From Blastococcus carthaginiensis (lineage in GTDB: Bacteria; Actinomycetota; Actinomycetes; Mycobacteriales; Geodermatophilaceae), in NCBI RefSeq assembly GCF_030731085.1, contig NZ_JASNFN010000002.1, positions 248,001 to 312,000 on the forward strand: DNA of 64,000 nt. The letters run 5' to 3'. Shown one piece after another: positions 51,692 to 61,482 of this stretch. Made by a program: the position numbers and the translations under genes. Each line of letters starts with the position of its first letter. Position 1 is the stretch's first letter. The notes beneath the pieces are model-generated. The model was not told the origin of the DNA, did no database searches, and saw only the letters and a list, made by a program, of their open reading frames with translations.

Positions 51692-52519
51692 ATGGCAGGG
51701 CGCGGCAGCGGGCCCGACTTCGTCGAGGCGCTGGCACGGGGCCTCGACGTCCTCGCCTCCTTCGACCGCGACCACCCGACGATGACGCTCTCGGAGGTGG
51801 CGGCGGCGGCGCGGCTGGCGCGTCCGACCGCCCGGCGGCTGCTGCTCACGCTGGAGGAGCTGGGCTTCGTGCGGTCGTCGGCCGGCGCGTTCGCCCTCAC
51901 CCCGAAGGTGCTCATTCTCGGCATGGCCTACGTCGGCGCGCTCGGGCTCTGGGACATCGCCCGCCCGCACCTGGAGGCGCTGGTCGCCCGCACCGGCGAA
52001 TCCTCCTCGATGGCCCAGCTCGACGGGTCCGACATCGTCTACGTCGCCCGCGTGGCGGTGCCCAAGCTGATCGCACTCCGGGTCGACATCGGCACCCGCT
52101 TCCCGGCGGCCCAGACCTCGCAGGGGAAGGTCCTGCTCGCCGCGCTGGCGCCGGACCAGCTCGCCGCCACGCTCGCCCAGCCCAGCCGCGCCGGGCTGCC
52201 GCCCGTGATCGGACGCTCCCCCGAGCAGCTGCGCGCCGAGCTCACCGAGGTGCGCGCCCGCGGCTGGGCGTTCGCCGACGAGGAGCTCGCGCCGGGCGTG
52301 CGCTCGGTGGCGGTGCCCGTCCGGGACGGCGACGGCGTCGTCCGCGCGGCCATGAACGTCACCGTGCACGCCGCCGAGACCTCCACCGAGCGGCTGGTCG
52401 GCGAGCACCTCCCCCACCTGCTGCGCACGGCCGGAGACATCAGCGCCGAGTGGGCGCTGTGGCAGTCCCGCCCGCACGTGGAGCTCTCCCCCGGGCGGAC
52501 GACGGACGCCACCGCCTGA
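51692..52519 (+). CDS. IclR-family transcriptional regulator
   Basis: 275 residues, ATG at 51692 with GAGAGAGGA upstream. N-terminal winged HTH (EALARGLDVLASFDRDHP, LSEVAAAARLARPTARRLLLTLEELGFV) and C-terminal GAF-like effector domain (LALVARTGESSS-like start, GTRFPAAQTSQGKVLLAAL, ADEELAPGVRSVAVPVRDGDG). The QTSQGKVLLAAL and PGVRSVAVPV signatures are those of PcaR/PobR-type IclR members, which regulate aromatic acid catabolism. That fits the dioxygenase in the divergent operon. Confidence 0.9.
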   Translation: MAGRGSGPDFVEALARGLDVLASFDRDHPTMTLSEVAAAARLARPTARRLLLTLEELGFVRSSAGAFALTPKVLILGMAYVGALGLWDIARPHLEALVARTGESSSMAQLDGSDIVYVARVAVPKLIALRVDIGTRFPAAQTSQGKVLLAALAPDQLAATLAQPSRAGLPPVIGRSPEQLRAELTEVRARGWAFADEELAPGVRSVAVPVRDGDGVVRAAMNVTVHAAETSTERLVGEHLPHLLRTAGDISAEWALWQSRPHVELSPGRTTDATA

Positions 52520-52525
52520 CCCCGG

Positions 52526-52550
52526 CCACGATCAGGTTCCCTGATCGTGG
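52526..52550 (+). terminator. Perfect 10-bp hairpin after iclR
   Basis: CCACGATCAG (52526-52535), loop GTTCC, CTGATCGTGG (52541-52550). The hairpin begins 6 bases after the iclR stop and is followed by CGTGTCCTCC, with no T-run. Probable transcription terminator of the amidohydrolase-iclR unit. Confidence 0.65.
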
Positions 52551-52572
52551 CGTGTCCTCCCTCGGCGCAGGA

Positions 52573-52606
52573 GGTGAGGGAGGACGCCTCCCGGTGAGGG
52601 AGGACG
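52573..52606 (+). repeat. Direct repeat of 14 bp upstream of the pyridoxal kinase gene
   Basis: GGTGAGGGAGGACG occurs at 52573-52586 and 52593-52606, 20 bp apart (two helical turns), about 60-90 bp before the pdxY start. The spacing suits an operator for a regulator that binds one face of the helix. No promoter boxes are clear. Function is inference. Confidence 0.4.
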
Positions 52607-52664
52607 AGGCCGATGACCCGGTGAGCTGGTGGCGGCGGTGGGCGCGTGTGCCAGGGTGGCCGAC

Positions 52665-53516
<852 letters not shown>

Positions 53517-53583
53517 GCGTCCGGCCGCACCGGGTGAGCGAAGCAGGGGCTGCGGCCGGTGCCGGCACCTAGACTCGCCGGTC

Positions 53584-53961
53584 GTGGACGAACAGGAGAT
53601 GGCTGCGACGGTCGCGCGCTACTGGGACGAGCTGTGGACCCGGCGGAACGTGGACGTGGTCGACGAACTCTTCGCCGAGGAGTACGTCCGCCATTCCTCC
53701 GCGGGCACGAAGGTCCTCGGGCGCGAAGAGCTCAAGAGGGAGTTCCGGACCGCCTGGCATTTTCTGCACGACGCCGTCAGCACCGTGGACGACCAAGTGG
53801 TCGACGGTGACCGGGTCTGGACCCGTGCCACCACCGACGGGCTCAACCTCGACACGGGTGAGCCGTCGCTGCTGACCTGGCTCGTGGTGCAGCGCCTGGC
53901 CGGCGGGCGGATCGTCGAATCGTGGAACGCCACCCTGCCCGGGGTCGACTGGCGAAGCTGA
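53584..53961 (+). CDS. SnoaL-like/NTF2-fold protein
   Basis: 125 residues, GTG at 53584. Cone-shaped NTF2/SnoaL-type fold by pattern: VARYWDELWTRRNVDVVDELF, EYVRHSSAGTKVLGREELK, a run of beta strands with VVDGDRVWTRATTDG and RIVESWNATL at the end. Members are small ester cyclases, isomerases or binding proteins. Codon use is a little less GC-rich than the neighbours (for example CATTTT, AAGAGG), which may reflect later acquisition. Its stop is 9 bp from the end of the convergent MFS gene. Confidence 0.75.
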   Translation: MDEQEMAATVARYWDELWTRRNVDVVDELFAEEYVRHSSAGTKVLGREELKREFRTAWHFLHDAVSTVDDQVVDGDRVWTRATTDGLNLDTGEPSLLTWLVVQRLAGGRIVESWNATLPGVDWRS

Positions 53962-53970
53962 AGGGCGGGA

Positions 53971-55272
53971 TCAGCCGAGGTCGAGCAGCCGCGACGCCGC
54001 CCTCGTCCGTCTGCTGACGACGGCGAAGACGAGGACGATCCCTACGACCACCACGCCCATCCCGGCGAGGGTCCACCGTGCCCCGATCGCATCCGCCAGG
54101 ATTCCCAGCGGGAGTGCCGCGACGCCGAAGGCACCGAAGCTGAGCATGACCAGCCCCTGGACGCGGCCGTGGAACTCGATGTCCGACAGCGCGAGCAGCA
54201 GCGCCTGACTCGTCGTCTGGAAGGCCAGCAGGGCCCCACCCACCACGACGAGTGCGACGACCGCCAGGACGAAGCTGGGCGCCGCCGCCATCGCGGCCAG
54301 CGCGAGCCCGAAGACCGCCCCCGCCACGATGAGCAGCCGGTGCTGGTCGCCGCGGTGCGACCTCCGACCGAGCGTGAGCCCGGTCAGCACCGCGCCTACC
54401 GCGGAACTCGCCGACAGCAGGCCGTAGCCGAGCGAACCGAGATCGAAGAGATCGCTGGCCACCGCCGGGAGGAAGGCCAGGTAGGGCAGGCCGGCCATCG
54501 TGACCCCGATGCCGCACCACAGCAGGGCCGCGAGGTCCGGCCGACGGCGCACGTAGGACAGCCCGTCCATCAACTCACCCAGGGGTGACCGGCCCGACGC
54601 ATCGACCCGGCGGCGGCCCGGCGGAAGGGCGAGATTGATTCCGATCCCCAGGGCCAGCAGGACGGCGCTGGTCAGGAAGACCGCTTCGGTGCCGAACGTG
54701 AAGCTGCCGATGACCAAGCCGGCCAGCGCCGGCCCCACGACCCGGCTGACCTCGGAGTTGACCAGGATCAGCGACACCGCGCCGGGCACCGCGTCCCGCG
54801 GCACCAGCTCGGCGAGCAGGGCCATGCGGGCCGGGCTGAAGAGAGCGAACCCGATCGCCTGCACGACACCGGCCACGATCAGCATCCAGTACGTGACGAC
54901 GGCGGTGGCCGTCGCGACGCCGATCCAGGCGCTGGACAGCACGAGCAGCAGGGTGGCCACCTGCATCACCAGCCGCTTGGGGAGCCGGTCGGCCGCGACG
55001 CCGCCCCACGGCGTCGCCACGAGCATCGCGACGCCGAAGGAGAGCAGGACGCCACCCAGCGCAGCGTTGGAACCGGTGAGCTCGAACGCCAGCCAGGTGC
55101 GGGCGATGTTCTGCGCCATCACGCCCAGGAACACGACCGCCGCGCTGAGCCACAGCACCAGGAACGGACGGATGCGCAGGATGTCGAATGCGCCGGGTGC
55201 CGCTTCCCCGGCCCGCGACGGCCCGGCCACGTCGGACGGTCTCCTGCCCCGGCGAGGCCGCATGCGGAGCAT
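53971..55272 (-). CDS. MFS transporter, MFS_3/EntS-like exporter
   Basis: 433 residues, ATG at 55272. About twelve TM helices, with the loop-2/3 motif TPWGGVAADRLPKRLVMQ of the MFS_3 (enterobactin exporter) group and the helix 1 pattern FLVLWLSAAVVFLGVMAQNIARTWLAFELTGS. N-terminal 30 residues are basic and disordered. Likely exports a small molecule. Its start is just 1 bp after the stop of the TauE/SafE gene, so it is the third gene of an amidase-permease-exporter operon. Confidence 0.85.
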   Translation of the reverse strand: MLRMRPRRGRRPSDVAGPSRAGEAAPGAFDILRIRPFLVLWLSAAVVFLGVMAQNIARTWLAFELTGSNAALGGVLLSFGVAMLVATPWGGVAADRLPKRLVMQVATLLLVLSSAWIGVATATAVVTYWMLIVAGVVQAIGFALFSPARMALLAELVPRDAVPGAVSLILVNSEVSRVVGPALAGLVIGSFTFGTEAVFLTSAVLLALGIGINLALPPGRRRVDASGRSPLGELMDGLSYVRRRPDLAALLWCGIGVTMAGLPYLAFLPAVASDLFDLGSLGYGLLSASSAVGAVLTGLTLGRRSHRGDQHRLLIVAGAVFGLALAAMAAAPSFVLAVVALVVVGGALLAFQTTSQALLLALSDIEFHGRVQGLVMLSFGAFGVAALPLGILADAIGARWTLAGMGVVVVGIVLVFAVVSRRTRAASRLLDLG

Positions 55273-55273
55273 C

Positions 55274-56002
55274 TCAGGTCGCCGCCGTGGCGAGGGACAC
55301 GGCGGCGGTCGCTGTGACCGTCGTCAGGACCAGGACCCGGAACCCCGCCGGGGGTAGCAGGCCGAACAGCCGGTCGCCCAGCCACCAGCCGGCCGGTACC
55401 CCGACCGCGGCGGCGGCCACGACCGTCGCCACGACCGGAGAGAGGTACCCGAGGACGGCGAAGGCGGCCACGGCTGCGACGTCCTGGCCGAGGAAGACGA
55501 TCTGCAACGTCGCGCGGAAGGGACGCGGCGCGAGCGCGCGCGCCTGCAACATCAGCACGACGGGAGGGCCGTTCATCCCGGTGGAGGTGAGCAGCGCCCC
55601 GCTGAGCAGACCGGCGCCCCACTGCGGCCCGGAACCGGCCGGTACGCGCACTCCCGACCAGAGCAGGCCGGCGCACAGCAGCACGGCCACCGCGATCAGG
55701 ACCGTCAGGGGCCGTTCGTCCAGTCGCGCGAGAGCCACGAGCCCCAGCGGCATGCCGATCAGTCCCGCGACGATGAAACGGACCGCCGTCGGCCGCTGGA
55801 CGTGCCCGCGCTCCCGATAGCCGATGAGACCGGTGAGCACCAGGCTCACCGCGGTGGTCGCCACGACCGCCGTGACCGAGTCGGTGACCAGCAGCAGGAG
55901 CGGTACCGCGACCAGCGCGAAACCGAACCCGGTGACCGCCTGCGCGGTCGCGGCCAGCAGGAAGACCGCGGCCGCCGCCGCGGCGAGGGCCGCGAGCGTC
56001 AC
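55274..56002 (-). CDS. TauE/SafE family permease
   Basis: 242 residues, GTG at 56002 (4-bp overlap with the amidase stop). Seven to eight TM helices in two repeats, with the family motif ATAQAVTGFGFALVAVPLLLL near the N-terminus and its echo GAGLLSGALLTSTGMNGPPVVLMLQ in the second half. This family moves sulfite, sulfoacetate or other small anions across the membrane. Coupled to an amidase, it may export or import a product anion (inference). Confidence 0.85.
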   Translation of the reverse strand: MTLAALAAAAAAVFLLAATAQAVTGFGFALVAVPLLLLVTDSVTAVVATTAVSLVLTGLIGYRERGHVQRPTAVRFIVAGLIGMPLGLVALARLDERPLTVLIAVAVLLCAGLLWSGVRVPAGSGPQWGAGLLSGALLTSTGMNGPPVVLMLQARALAPRPFRATLQIVFLGQDVAAVAAFAVLGYLSPVVATVVAAAAVGVPAGWWLGDRLFGLLPPAGFRVLVLTTVTATAAVSLATAAT

Positions 56003-57417
56003 TCCTGCGCGTAGCCTGGCGCGTTCCGGGGCCAGGGAGCGGCCTGCTCCAACTGGGCCGCGAGCTGCAGGAGCCGCCCCTCTTCCCCCAGGTCGGCGGC
56101 GAACTGCACGCCGACGGGAAGACCCGCCGTGTCCGTTCCGAACGGCACCGACATCGCCGGCTGCCCGGTGACGTTGAAGAGGCTGGTGAAGATCGAGTAG
56201 GTGGTCCCGTGCTCGTACAGCGTCTCGGGACGCGTCGTGTCCAGCAGGCCCAGGGGCGGCACGGGCTGCGCGAGCGTGGGGAGCAGCAGCACGTCGTGGT
56301 CGGCGAACAGGCGCCCCACCTGCCAGCCGACCTCCTGCGCCGCCCGCAACGCCTCGGCGGTCTGCGCCCCGGTGATCGTCCTCCCGTGCTGGAGGAGCCC
56401 GTGGGTGAACGGCTCGAGGTCGTCGTCCCGCAGCTCCCGGCCCAGTTCACGCAGCCGCTGCTCCACGGCGGCCACCAACTCGACGGCCATGATCGTGCCG
56501 GAGGCCGCCATGACCAGGGCAGGATCATGGTTCAGCGTCACCTCGGCGACGTCGTGCCCGAGTTCCGCACAGAGTTCCGCAGCCCGCTGAACGGCCGCGG
56601 CGCAGTCCGGGTGGACCGGGACGCCGCCCAGAGCCGCGGTCGACCAGCCGATCCGCAGCCGGGGAGCCCTGACCTCGAGGTGCTCGGCGAACGACCGGTT
56701 AGGAGTCGGGGCACCGTACGCATCACCCGGCACGTGGCCGGCGACGACGTCCAGGAGCACTGCGCTGTCCCGCACCGTGGTCGTGAGTGCATGGTGCACC
56801 GACACCGGCGCGGAGAGCGCGCTGGGGTAGGGCCACGACGGCACGCGGCCGCGGCTGGGCTTGAGGCCGAACAGCCCGCACATGGCGGCCGGAATCCGGA
56901 TCGATCCGCCGCCGTCGTTGCCGTGCGCGACCGGAACCAGGCCGGCCGACACCGCGGCCGCCGATCCTCCGCTGGACCCGCCCGGCGAACGGTCGATGTT
57001 CCACGGGTTCCGCGTGGGGCCGTACAGAACAGGCTCGGTGCTCGCGTTCTTGCCCAGTTCCGGGCTGTTGGTGGTGCCCAGCACGACCATGCCTGCGGCG
57101 CGATAGCGCGCCACCACCGTGCTGTCCCGGGCCGCGACGCCCTCGGCGAAGAGGCGACTGCCCTTGGTGCTGGGCAGCCCGGCGACATCGGCCCCCAGAT
57201 CCTTGATCACGATGGGGACACCCCGGAGCGGGCCGTCGGGCAAGCCCCGGTCGACCTCCGCGAGGGCTTCCTCGAAGCGGGTGGCCACCATCATGTTGAG
57301 GTCGGGGTCGTGCTTCTCGATCCGGCGGATCGACTCCTCCACCACCTCGCGGGCGGATACCTCGCCGCTGTCGATCCGGCTCGCGGTCTCGACCGCATCC
57401 CATGGCTGTTCGACCAC
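55999..57417 (-). CDS. Amidase (amidase signature family)
   Basis: 472 residues, GTG at 57417. Amidase-signature fold with the Ser-cisSer-Lys triad: Lys in PIVIKDLGADVAG, cis-Ser in SPGGSSGGSAAAVSAG and nucleophile Ser in GNDGGGSIRIPAAMCGLFG. Related to GatA/6-aminohexanoate-cyclic-dimer hydrolase type enzymes, acting on amides such as aryl or cyclic amides. First gene of the operon leading to the TauE/SafE permease and MFS exporter. Divergent from the DUF202 genes across 176 bp with no clear motif. Confidence 0.9.
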   Translation of the reverse strand: MVEQPWDAVETASRIDSGEVSAREVVEESIRRIEKHDPDLNMMVATRFEEALAEVDRGLPDGPLRGVPIVIKDLGADVAGLPSTKGSRLFAEGVAARDSTVVARYRAAGMVVLGTTNSPELGKNASTEPVLYGPTRNPWNIDRSPGGSSGGSAAAVSAGLVPVAHGNDGGGSIRIPAAMCGLFGLKPSRGRVPSWPYPSALSAPVSVHHALTTTVRDSAVLLDVVAGHVPGDAYGAPTPNRSFAEHLEVRAPRLRIGWSTAALGGVPVHPDCAAAVQRAAELCAELGHDVAEVTLNHDPALVMAASGTIMAVELVAAVEQRLRELGRELRDDDLEPFTHGLLQHGRTITGAQTAEALRAAQEVGWQVGRLFADHDVLLLPTLAQPVPPLGLLDTTRPETLYEHGTTYSIFTSLFNVTGQPAMSVPFGTDTAGLPVGVQFAADLGEEGRLLQLAAQLEQAAPWPRNAPGYAQE

Positions 57418-57593
57418 TCCGCCACCTCATCTGCACTCGTCGGCCCGCTGGAGGCGGAGCGTAGAAGGGTCGCGCCCGGCCCTTCCGGACGATCCCGGTC
57501 TCCGGGACCGGCCCGAATCGGTCCCGAGGGTCCTGCCAGGCTGGTCGCAGAGCCGGGCCGAGCCTCGCATCCGGCGACGCTGGTGAGGACGGT

Positions 57594-57953
57594 ATGAGCG
57601 GCGATCGACGCTGGCCCGGGTGGGTGTACGGGATCGGCGAGGAGCCAGACCCCCGGGTCAGCTTCGCCAACGAGCGGACCCTGCTCGCCTGGCTGCGGAC
57701 GGCACTGGCGCTGATCGCCGGCGGCGTGGCGCTGGATGCACTCGATCTCCCCATGTCCGACGCGCTCCAGCGGCCACTGGCCCTGCTGCTGGTGCTGCTT
57801 GCCCTGGTGTCCGCGGTGGCCTCCTGGTTCCGCTGGGCGAGGGCGGAGCGGGCCATGCGGCACGGCACACCGCTGCCCTCCTCCCTGATGGGAGCCGTCC
57901 TCGTCGCCGGCATCGTGGTCTGCGGCGCACTCCTGCTCGTGGCTGCCCGGTGA
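57594..57953 (+). CDS. DUF202 (YidH-like) membrane protein
   Basis: 119 residues, ATG at 57594. Three TM helices after the family signature DPRVSFANERTLLAWLRTALALIAGG (cut here: NERTLLAWLRTALALI). Function of DUF202 proteins is unknown; they often occur as pairs. The stop overlaps the next DUF202 gene by 4 bp. Confidence 0.85.
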   Translation: MSGDRRWPGWVYGIGEEPDPRVSFANERTLLAWLRTALALIAGGVALDALDLPMSDALQRPLALLLVLLALVSAVASWFRWARAERAMRHGTPLPSSLMGAVLVAGIVVCGALLLVAAR

Positions 57954-58270
57954 CGGGCGTCGTCCCGGATCCGGGGCGGGGCAATGAACGAACGGCCCTG
58001 GCCTGGCAGCGGACCGCGCTGGCGCTGATCGCGGCCTCCGCCCTGCTGACCCGGTTCACGGCCGACGCGCTGGGCCTGGCGTCGCTGGCCAGCATGGGCG
58101 CCGCAGTGCCGCTCGCGGCCTGGGTCTTCCTGGAGAGCCGTGGCCGCTACGCCCACGATGCCGGGTTGCGCCGCCGGTCCCGCTCGCGCGACGGTCGGGC
58201 TCCCCTGGCTCTCACCCTCGCCACCGCGGTGCTCGCGCTGACCGAGGCGACAGCCGTGTGGCTCCGGTGA
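57950..58270 (+). CDS. Second DUF202 membrane protein
   Basis: 106 residues from the GTG at 57950 (4-bp overlap). Short N-terminus with RGNERTALAWQRTALALIAAS, the DUF202 signature, and three TM helices. Together with the preceding protein it resembles the YidH/YidG pair of enterobacteria. Its stop overlaps the FGE gene start, which links the pair with the sulfatase-activating enzyme in one operon. A membrane role in sulfatase export is possible but unproven. Confidence 0.83.
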   Translation: MTGVVPDPGRGNERTALAWQRTALALIAASALLTRFTADALGLASLASMGAAVPLAAWVFLESRGRYAHDAGLRRRSRSRDGRAPLALTLATAVLALTEATAVWLR

Positions 58271-59274
58271 CCGGCAGGCCCGGGGAGCCGGACCTGCCCG
58301 GCACCGGCCCGGCGGCGGCCGACCGGGGCAATCCGTGCTGCAGTGGCGGTCCGCGGCCCGATCGGCCGGCCGCCGAGTCGGTCGCCCCCGAGCCCTTCCG
58401 GCCGGCCGCCGGTGAGCGTCGCACGAACGGGCAGGTGCGGCTGCCCGGTGGCCGCTTCGCGATGGGCGACGCCTTCGGCGAGGGCTACCCCGCCGACGGC
58501 GAGACCCCGGTGCACGAGATCCTGCTGCCGCCGTTCGCGATGGACGCGACCACGGTCACCAACGCCGCGTTCGCCACCTTCGTCCGTGCCACCGGGCACG
58601 TCACCGACGCCGAGCGATTCGGCTCCTCTGCCATTTTCCACGGCACCCTCCAGGCCGCACCGCGCGACGTGCTCGGTCGCGTCACCGACGCACCCTGGTG
58701 GCTGGCCGTGCGGGGAGCCGACTGGCGACACCCGTTCGGGCCGCTCTCCGGCATCGACCGGATGCCCCACCACCCCGTCGTCCACGTCTCCCACGAGGAC
58801 GCGCAGGCCTACTGCCGGTGGGCCGGCAAGCGGCTGCCCACGGAGGCCGAGTGGGAGTACGCCGCCCGGGGCGGCGCGAAGGGACGGCGCTACGTCTGGG
58901 GCGACGAGCTACGGCCCCGCGGCCGGTGGATGTGCAACATCTGGCAGGGCACGTTCCCGACGCGCAACACCGCCGAGGACGGCCACGCCGCCACCGCGCC
59001 GGCGAAGAGCTACCGCCCCAACGCATTCGGGTTGTGGAACATGTCGGGCAACGTGTGGGAGTGGTGCGCGGACTGGTTCGACCCCAGCTACTACCAGCAT
59101 TCCCCTCTGCGGGATCCGCGGGGCCCGGAGAGGGGCGCCGCGCGAGTGCTGCGCGGCGGGTCGTTCCTGTGCCACGACTCCTACTGCAACCGCTACCGGG
59201 TGGCGGCCCGGTCCAGCAACACCCCCGACTCGTCGGCATCCAACATCGGATTCCGCTGCGCCAACGACGCCTGA
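58267..59274 (+). CDS. Formylglycine-generating enzyme (FGE/SUMF1 family)
   Basis: 335 residues from the GTG at 58267, which overlaps the preceding stop by 4 bp (GTG at 58258 would add three residues). FGE-sulfatase domain: LPGGRFAMGD, PVVHVSHEDAQAYCRWAGKRLPTEAEWEYAARGG (in parts CRWAGKRLPTEAEWEYA), LWNMSGNVWEWCADWF and the active-site pair Cys302/Cys307 in GGSFLCHDSYCNRY, as in mycobacterial FGE. Oxidises the cysteine of C-x-P-x-R in sulfatases to formylglycine using oxygen and copper. The sulfatase encoded opposite contains this motif. The first about 50 residues are disordered. Confidence 0.93.
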   Translation: MTGRPGEPDLPGTGPAAADRGNPCCSGGPRPDRPAAESVAPEPFRPAAGERRTNGQVRLPGGRFAMGDAFGEGYPADGETPVHEILLPPFAMDATTVTNAAFATFVRATGHVTDAERFGSSAIFHGTLQAAPRDVLGRVTDAPWWLAVRGADWRHPFGPLSGIDRMPHHPVVHVSHEDAQAYCRWAGKRLPTEAEWEYAARGGAKGRRYVWGDELRPRGRWMCNIWQGTFPTRNTAEDGHAATAPAKSYRPNAFGLWNMSGNVWEWCADWFDPSYYQHSPLRDPRGPERGAARVLRGGSFLCHDSYCNRYRVAARSSNTPDSSASNIGFRCANDA

Positions 59275-59310
59275 CCACGCCCGGGCACGTACCGGGGCGC
59301 GGTCAGGCGT
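59267..59310. terminator. Bidirectional terminator hairpin between FGE and arylsulfatase genes
   Basis: ACGCCTGACC at 59267-59276 pairs with GGTCAGGCGT at 59301-59310, and the stem continues through CGCCC/GGGGCG with one mismatch and one bulge to a loop near 59285-59291. It includes the FGE stop codon and ends 3 bases before the sulfatase stop, so it can serve both convergent transcripts. Confidence 0.7.
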
Positions 59311-59313
59311 CAC

Positions 59314-61482
59314 TCAGGCCAGCTCCACGTCGACCCGCTCCAGCCGCCCGCCGGTGAAGGCGTTGGGCGATCGGTAGGGGCCCGCCGGGGATCCGGTGCT
59401 CAGCCCGATGTCGAAGGTCTCGTCGATGGAGAAGATCACGGGCGGGGTCACCGCGATCCGTCCACGCGCGATCTCTGCGCCGTCGAGGCAGAGCACCACC
59501 TCGGCCCCGCGCGCCCACCCACCGCCGTCGTACCGGAAATCGACCTCCAGCTCGTGCTCGCCGGGACCCACCGGGTCCTCGCCCTGCAGCGACAGCGTGG
59601 CGACGTCGAAGGTGCGCAGGTGGAACGCCGCCCGGCCGACGTCGTCGAGGTAGAACGCCAGCCCGGCGGCCCGCCCACCCATCGAGGCGATGACGCCGCG
59701 CACCGGCTCCTCGCCCGTCCGGCGCAGCCGGGCCCGCATGGTCCAGGAGCGACCGACCAGGCGAGGCGCGTTCGACTCCGGGACACCCACCGTGCCGGGA
59801 TGGAAGGTGAAGGACTTCCGGCCGGCGCTCAGGTTCGGCATCCGCGACAGGGCCGTCCGCACCCGCGCGTCGTGCAGTGGCAGGATGCCGACCCGCCCGG
59901 CCTCGTGGAGGAACAGCTGCTGCAGCTCGGCCAGCTTCTCCGGCTCGGCCGCGGCGACGTCCCGGGCCTGGCTGAAGTCCGTGTCGAGGTGGTAGAGCTC
60001 CCACACGTCCTCGTCGAAGGAACGCTCCTCGCCCGGCCGCCCCACGCCCCACGGCAGCCCGCCGTGGTAGGCCGAGGCCATCCAGCCGTCGGAGTAGATC
60101 GAGCGGTGCCCGTACACCTCGAAGTACTGGGTGCGGTGCCGCTCGGCCGCGGCGGCGTCGTCCCACGAGTAGGCGAGACTGGTGCCGTCCATCGGCAGCT
60201 GGGCCACGCCGTGGACCTGCTCCGGCAGGGTCGTCCCGGCGATCTCGAGGATGGTGGGCGCGATGTCGTTGACGTGGGCGAACTGGCTGCGCAGCCCGCC
60301 CCGGTCGGCGATCCGCGCGGGATAGCTCAGCACCATGGGGTTGCGGGTGCCCCCCAGGTGCGAGGCGACCTGCTTGACCCACTGGAAGGGCGCGGTCATG
60401 GCCCACGCCCAGTCGGCGGGGTACTGCGGGTAGCTGTCCGGGCCGCCGATCTCGTCCAGGCGCTGCACCAGGCCGGCGGCCGGCTCCGGGATGCCCTGCA
60501 GGGCACCCATGTAGTTGACGCTGCCGGGCGGACCGCCCTCTGCGCTGCTCCCGTTGTCGCCGACGACGTAGACGAACAGCGTGTCGTCGAACCGGTCGCT
60601 GTCCTTCAGCGCATCGACCAGCTTTCCGATCTGCACGTCGGTGTGCTCGAGGAAGCCGGCGTAGACCTCCATGAGCCGCTCGGCCACGGCCCGCTCGTCC
60701 GGGCCGAGGGACTCCCAGGCCGGCAGCGCGTCGGGGCGCGGGGTCAGCTCGGTGTCCGGTGGCACCACCCCCAGCTCCTTCTGGCGGGCGAGTGTCTCCT
60801 CCCGGACGACGTCCCACCCGGCGCCGAAGCGCCCCCGGTACTTCTCGCTCCACGGGCCCGGCACCTGCAGCGGTGCGTGCGTGGCCCCGGGTGCGAAGTA
60901 GAGGAAGAAGGGCCGGTCGGGGGTCATCGCGTGCTGCATGTGCATCCAGGACGCCGCCTGCTCGGCGAGGTCCTCGGTCAGGTGGTAGTCCTCGCGGTCC
61001 GGCGGCGGAACCGGCGTCGTGCCTTCGTACAGCGTCGGCGCGTACTGGTCGGTCTCCCCGCCGAGGAATCCGTAGAACCGCTCGAAGCCCTGCCCGGTCG
61101 GCCACCGGTCGAACGGCCCCACCTGGGACGACTCCCACGGCGGGCCGAGGTGCCACTTGCCGAAGGCCGCCGTGCTGTATCCGGCCTGCTTGAGCACGGT
61201 GGCCACGGTCGCGGTCTCCGGCCGCAGGACGCCCTCGTACCCGGGATTGGTGTTGGCACTGTTGAGCACCGTGCCGACGCCCGCGGCGTGCGCGTCGCGG
61301 CCGGTGAGCAGCGCCGCACGGGTCGGTGAGCAGATGGCCGTGGTGTGGAAGTGGTTGTAGCGCAGCCCCTCCCCCGCCAGCGCATCCAGCACCGGTGTCT
61401 CGACCGGCCCGCCGAAGGTGGCAGGTGCGCCGAAGCCGACGTCGTCGAGCAGGACGACGACGACGTTCGGGCGGGTGCTCAC
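59314..61482 (-). CDS. Arylsulfatase, type I (formylglycine-dependent)
   Basis: 722 residues from the GTG at 61482, which overlaps the alkylsulfatase stop by 4 bp. N-terminal sulfatase domain: RPNVVVVLLDDVGFG with metal ligands Asp13/Asp14, the activation motif CSPTRAALLTGR with Cys51 to be converted to formylglycine, AAFGKWHLG and VVGDNGSSAEGG for further metal and sulfate ligands. Residues about 560-722 form an added beta-rich C-terminal domain (SFTFHPGTVGVPESNAP onward) found in long arylsulfatases. No signal peptide is visible, so it may act in the cytoplasm on imported sulfate esters. Confidence 0.93.
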   Translation of the reverse strand: MSTRPNVVVVLLDDVGFGAPATFGGPVETPVLDALAGEGLRYNHFHTTAICSPTRAALLTGRDAHAAGVGTVLNSANTNPGYEGVLRPETATVATVLKQAGYSTAAFGKWHLGPPWESSQVGPFDRWPTGQGFERFYGFLGGETDQYAPTLYEGTTPVPPPDREDYHLTEDLAEQAASWMHMQHAMTPDRPFFLYFAPGATHAPLQVPGPWSEKYRGRFGAGWDVVREETLARQKELGVVPPDTELTPRPDALPAWESLGPDERAVAERLMEVYAGFLEHTDVQIGKLVDALKDSDRFDDTLFVYVVGDNGSSAEGGPPGSVNYMGALQGIPEPAAGLVQRLDEIGGPDSYPQYPADWAWAMTAPFQWVKQVASHLGGTRNPMVLSYPARIADRGGLRSQFAHVNDIAPTILEIAGTTLPEQVHGVAQLPMDGTSLAYSWDDAAAAERHRTQYFEVYGHRSIYSDGWMASAYHGGLPWGVGRPGEERSFDEDVWELYHLDTDFSQARDVAAAEPEKLAELQQLFLHEAGRVGILPLHDARVRTALSRMPNLSAGRKSFTFHPGTVGVPESNAPRLVGRSWTMRARLRRTGEEPVRGVIASMGGRAAGLAFYLDDVGRAAFHLRTFDVATLSLQGEDPVGPGEHELEVDFRYDGGGWARGAEVVLCLDGAEIARGRIAVTPPVIFSIDETFDIGLSTGSPAGPYRSPNAFTGGRLERVDVELA

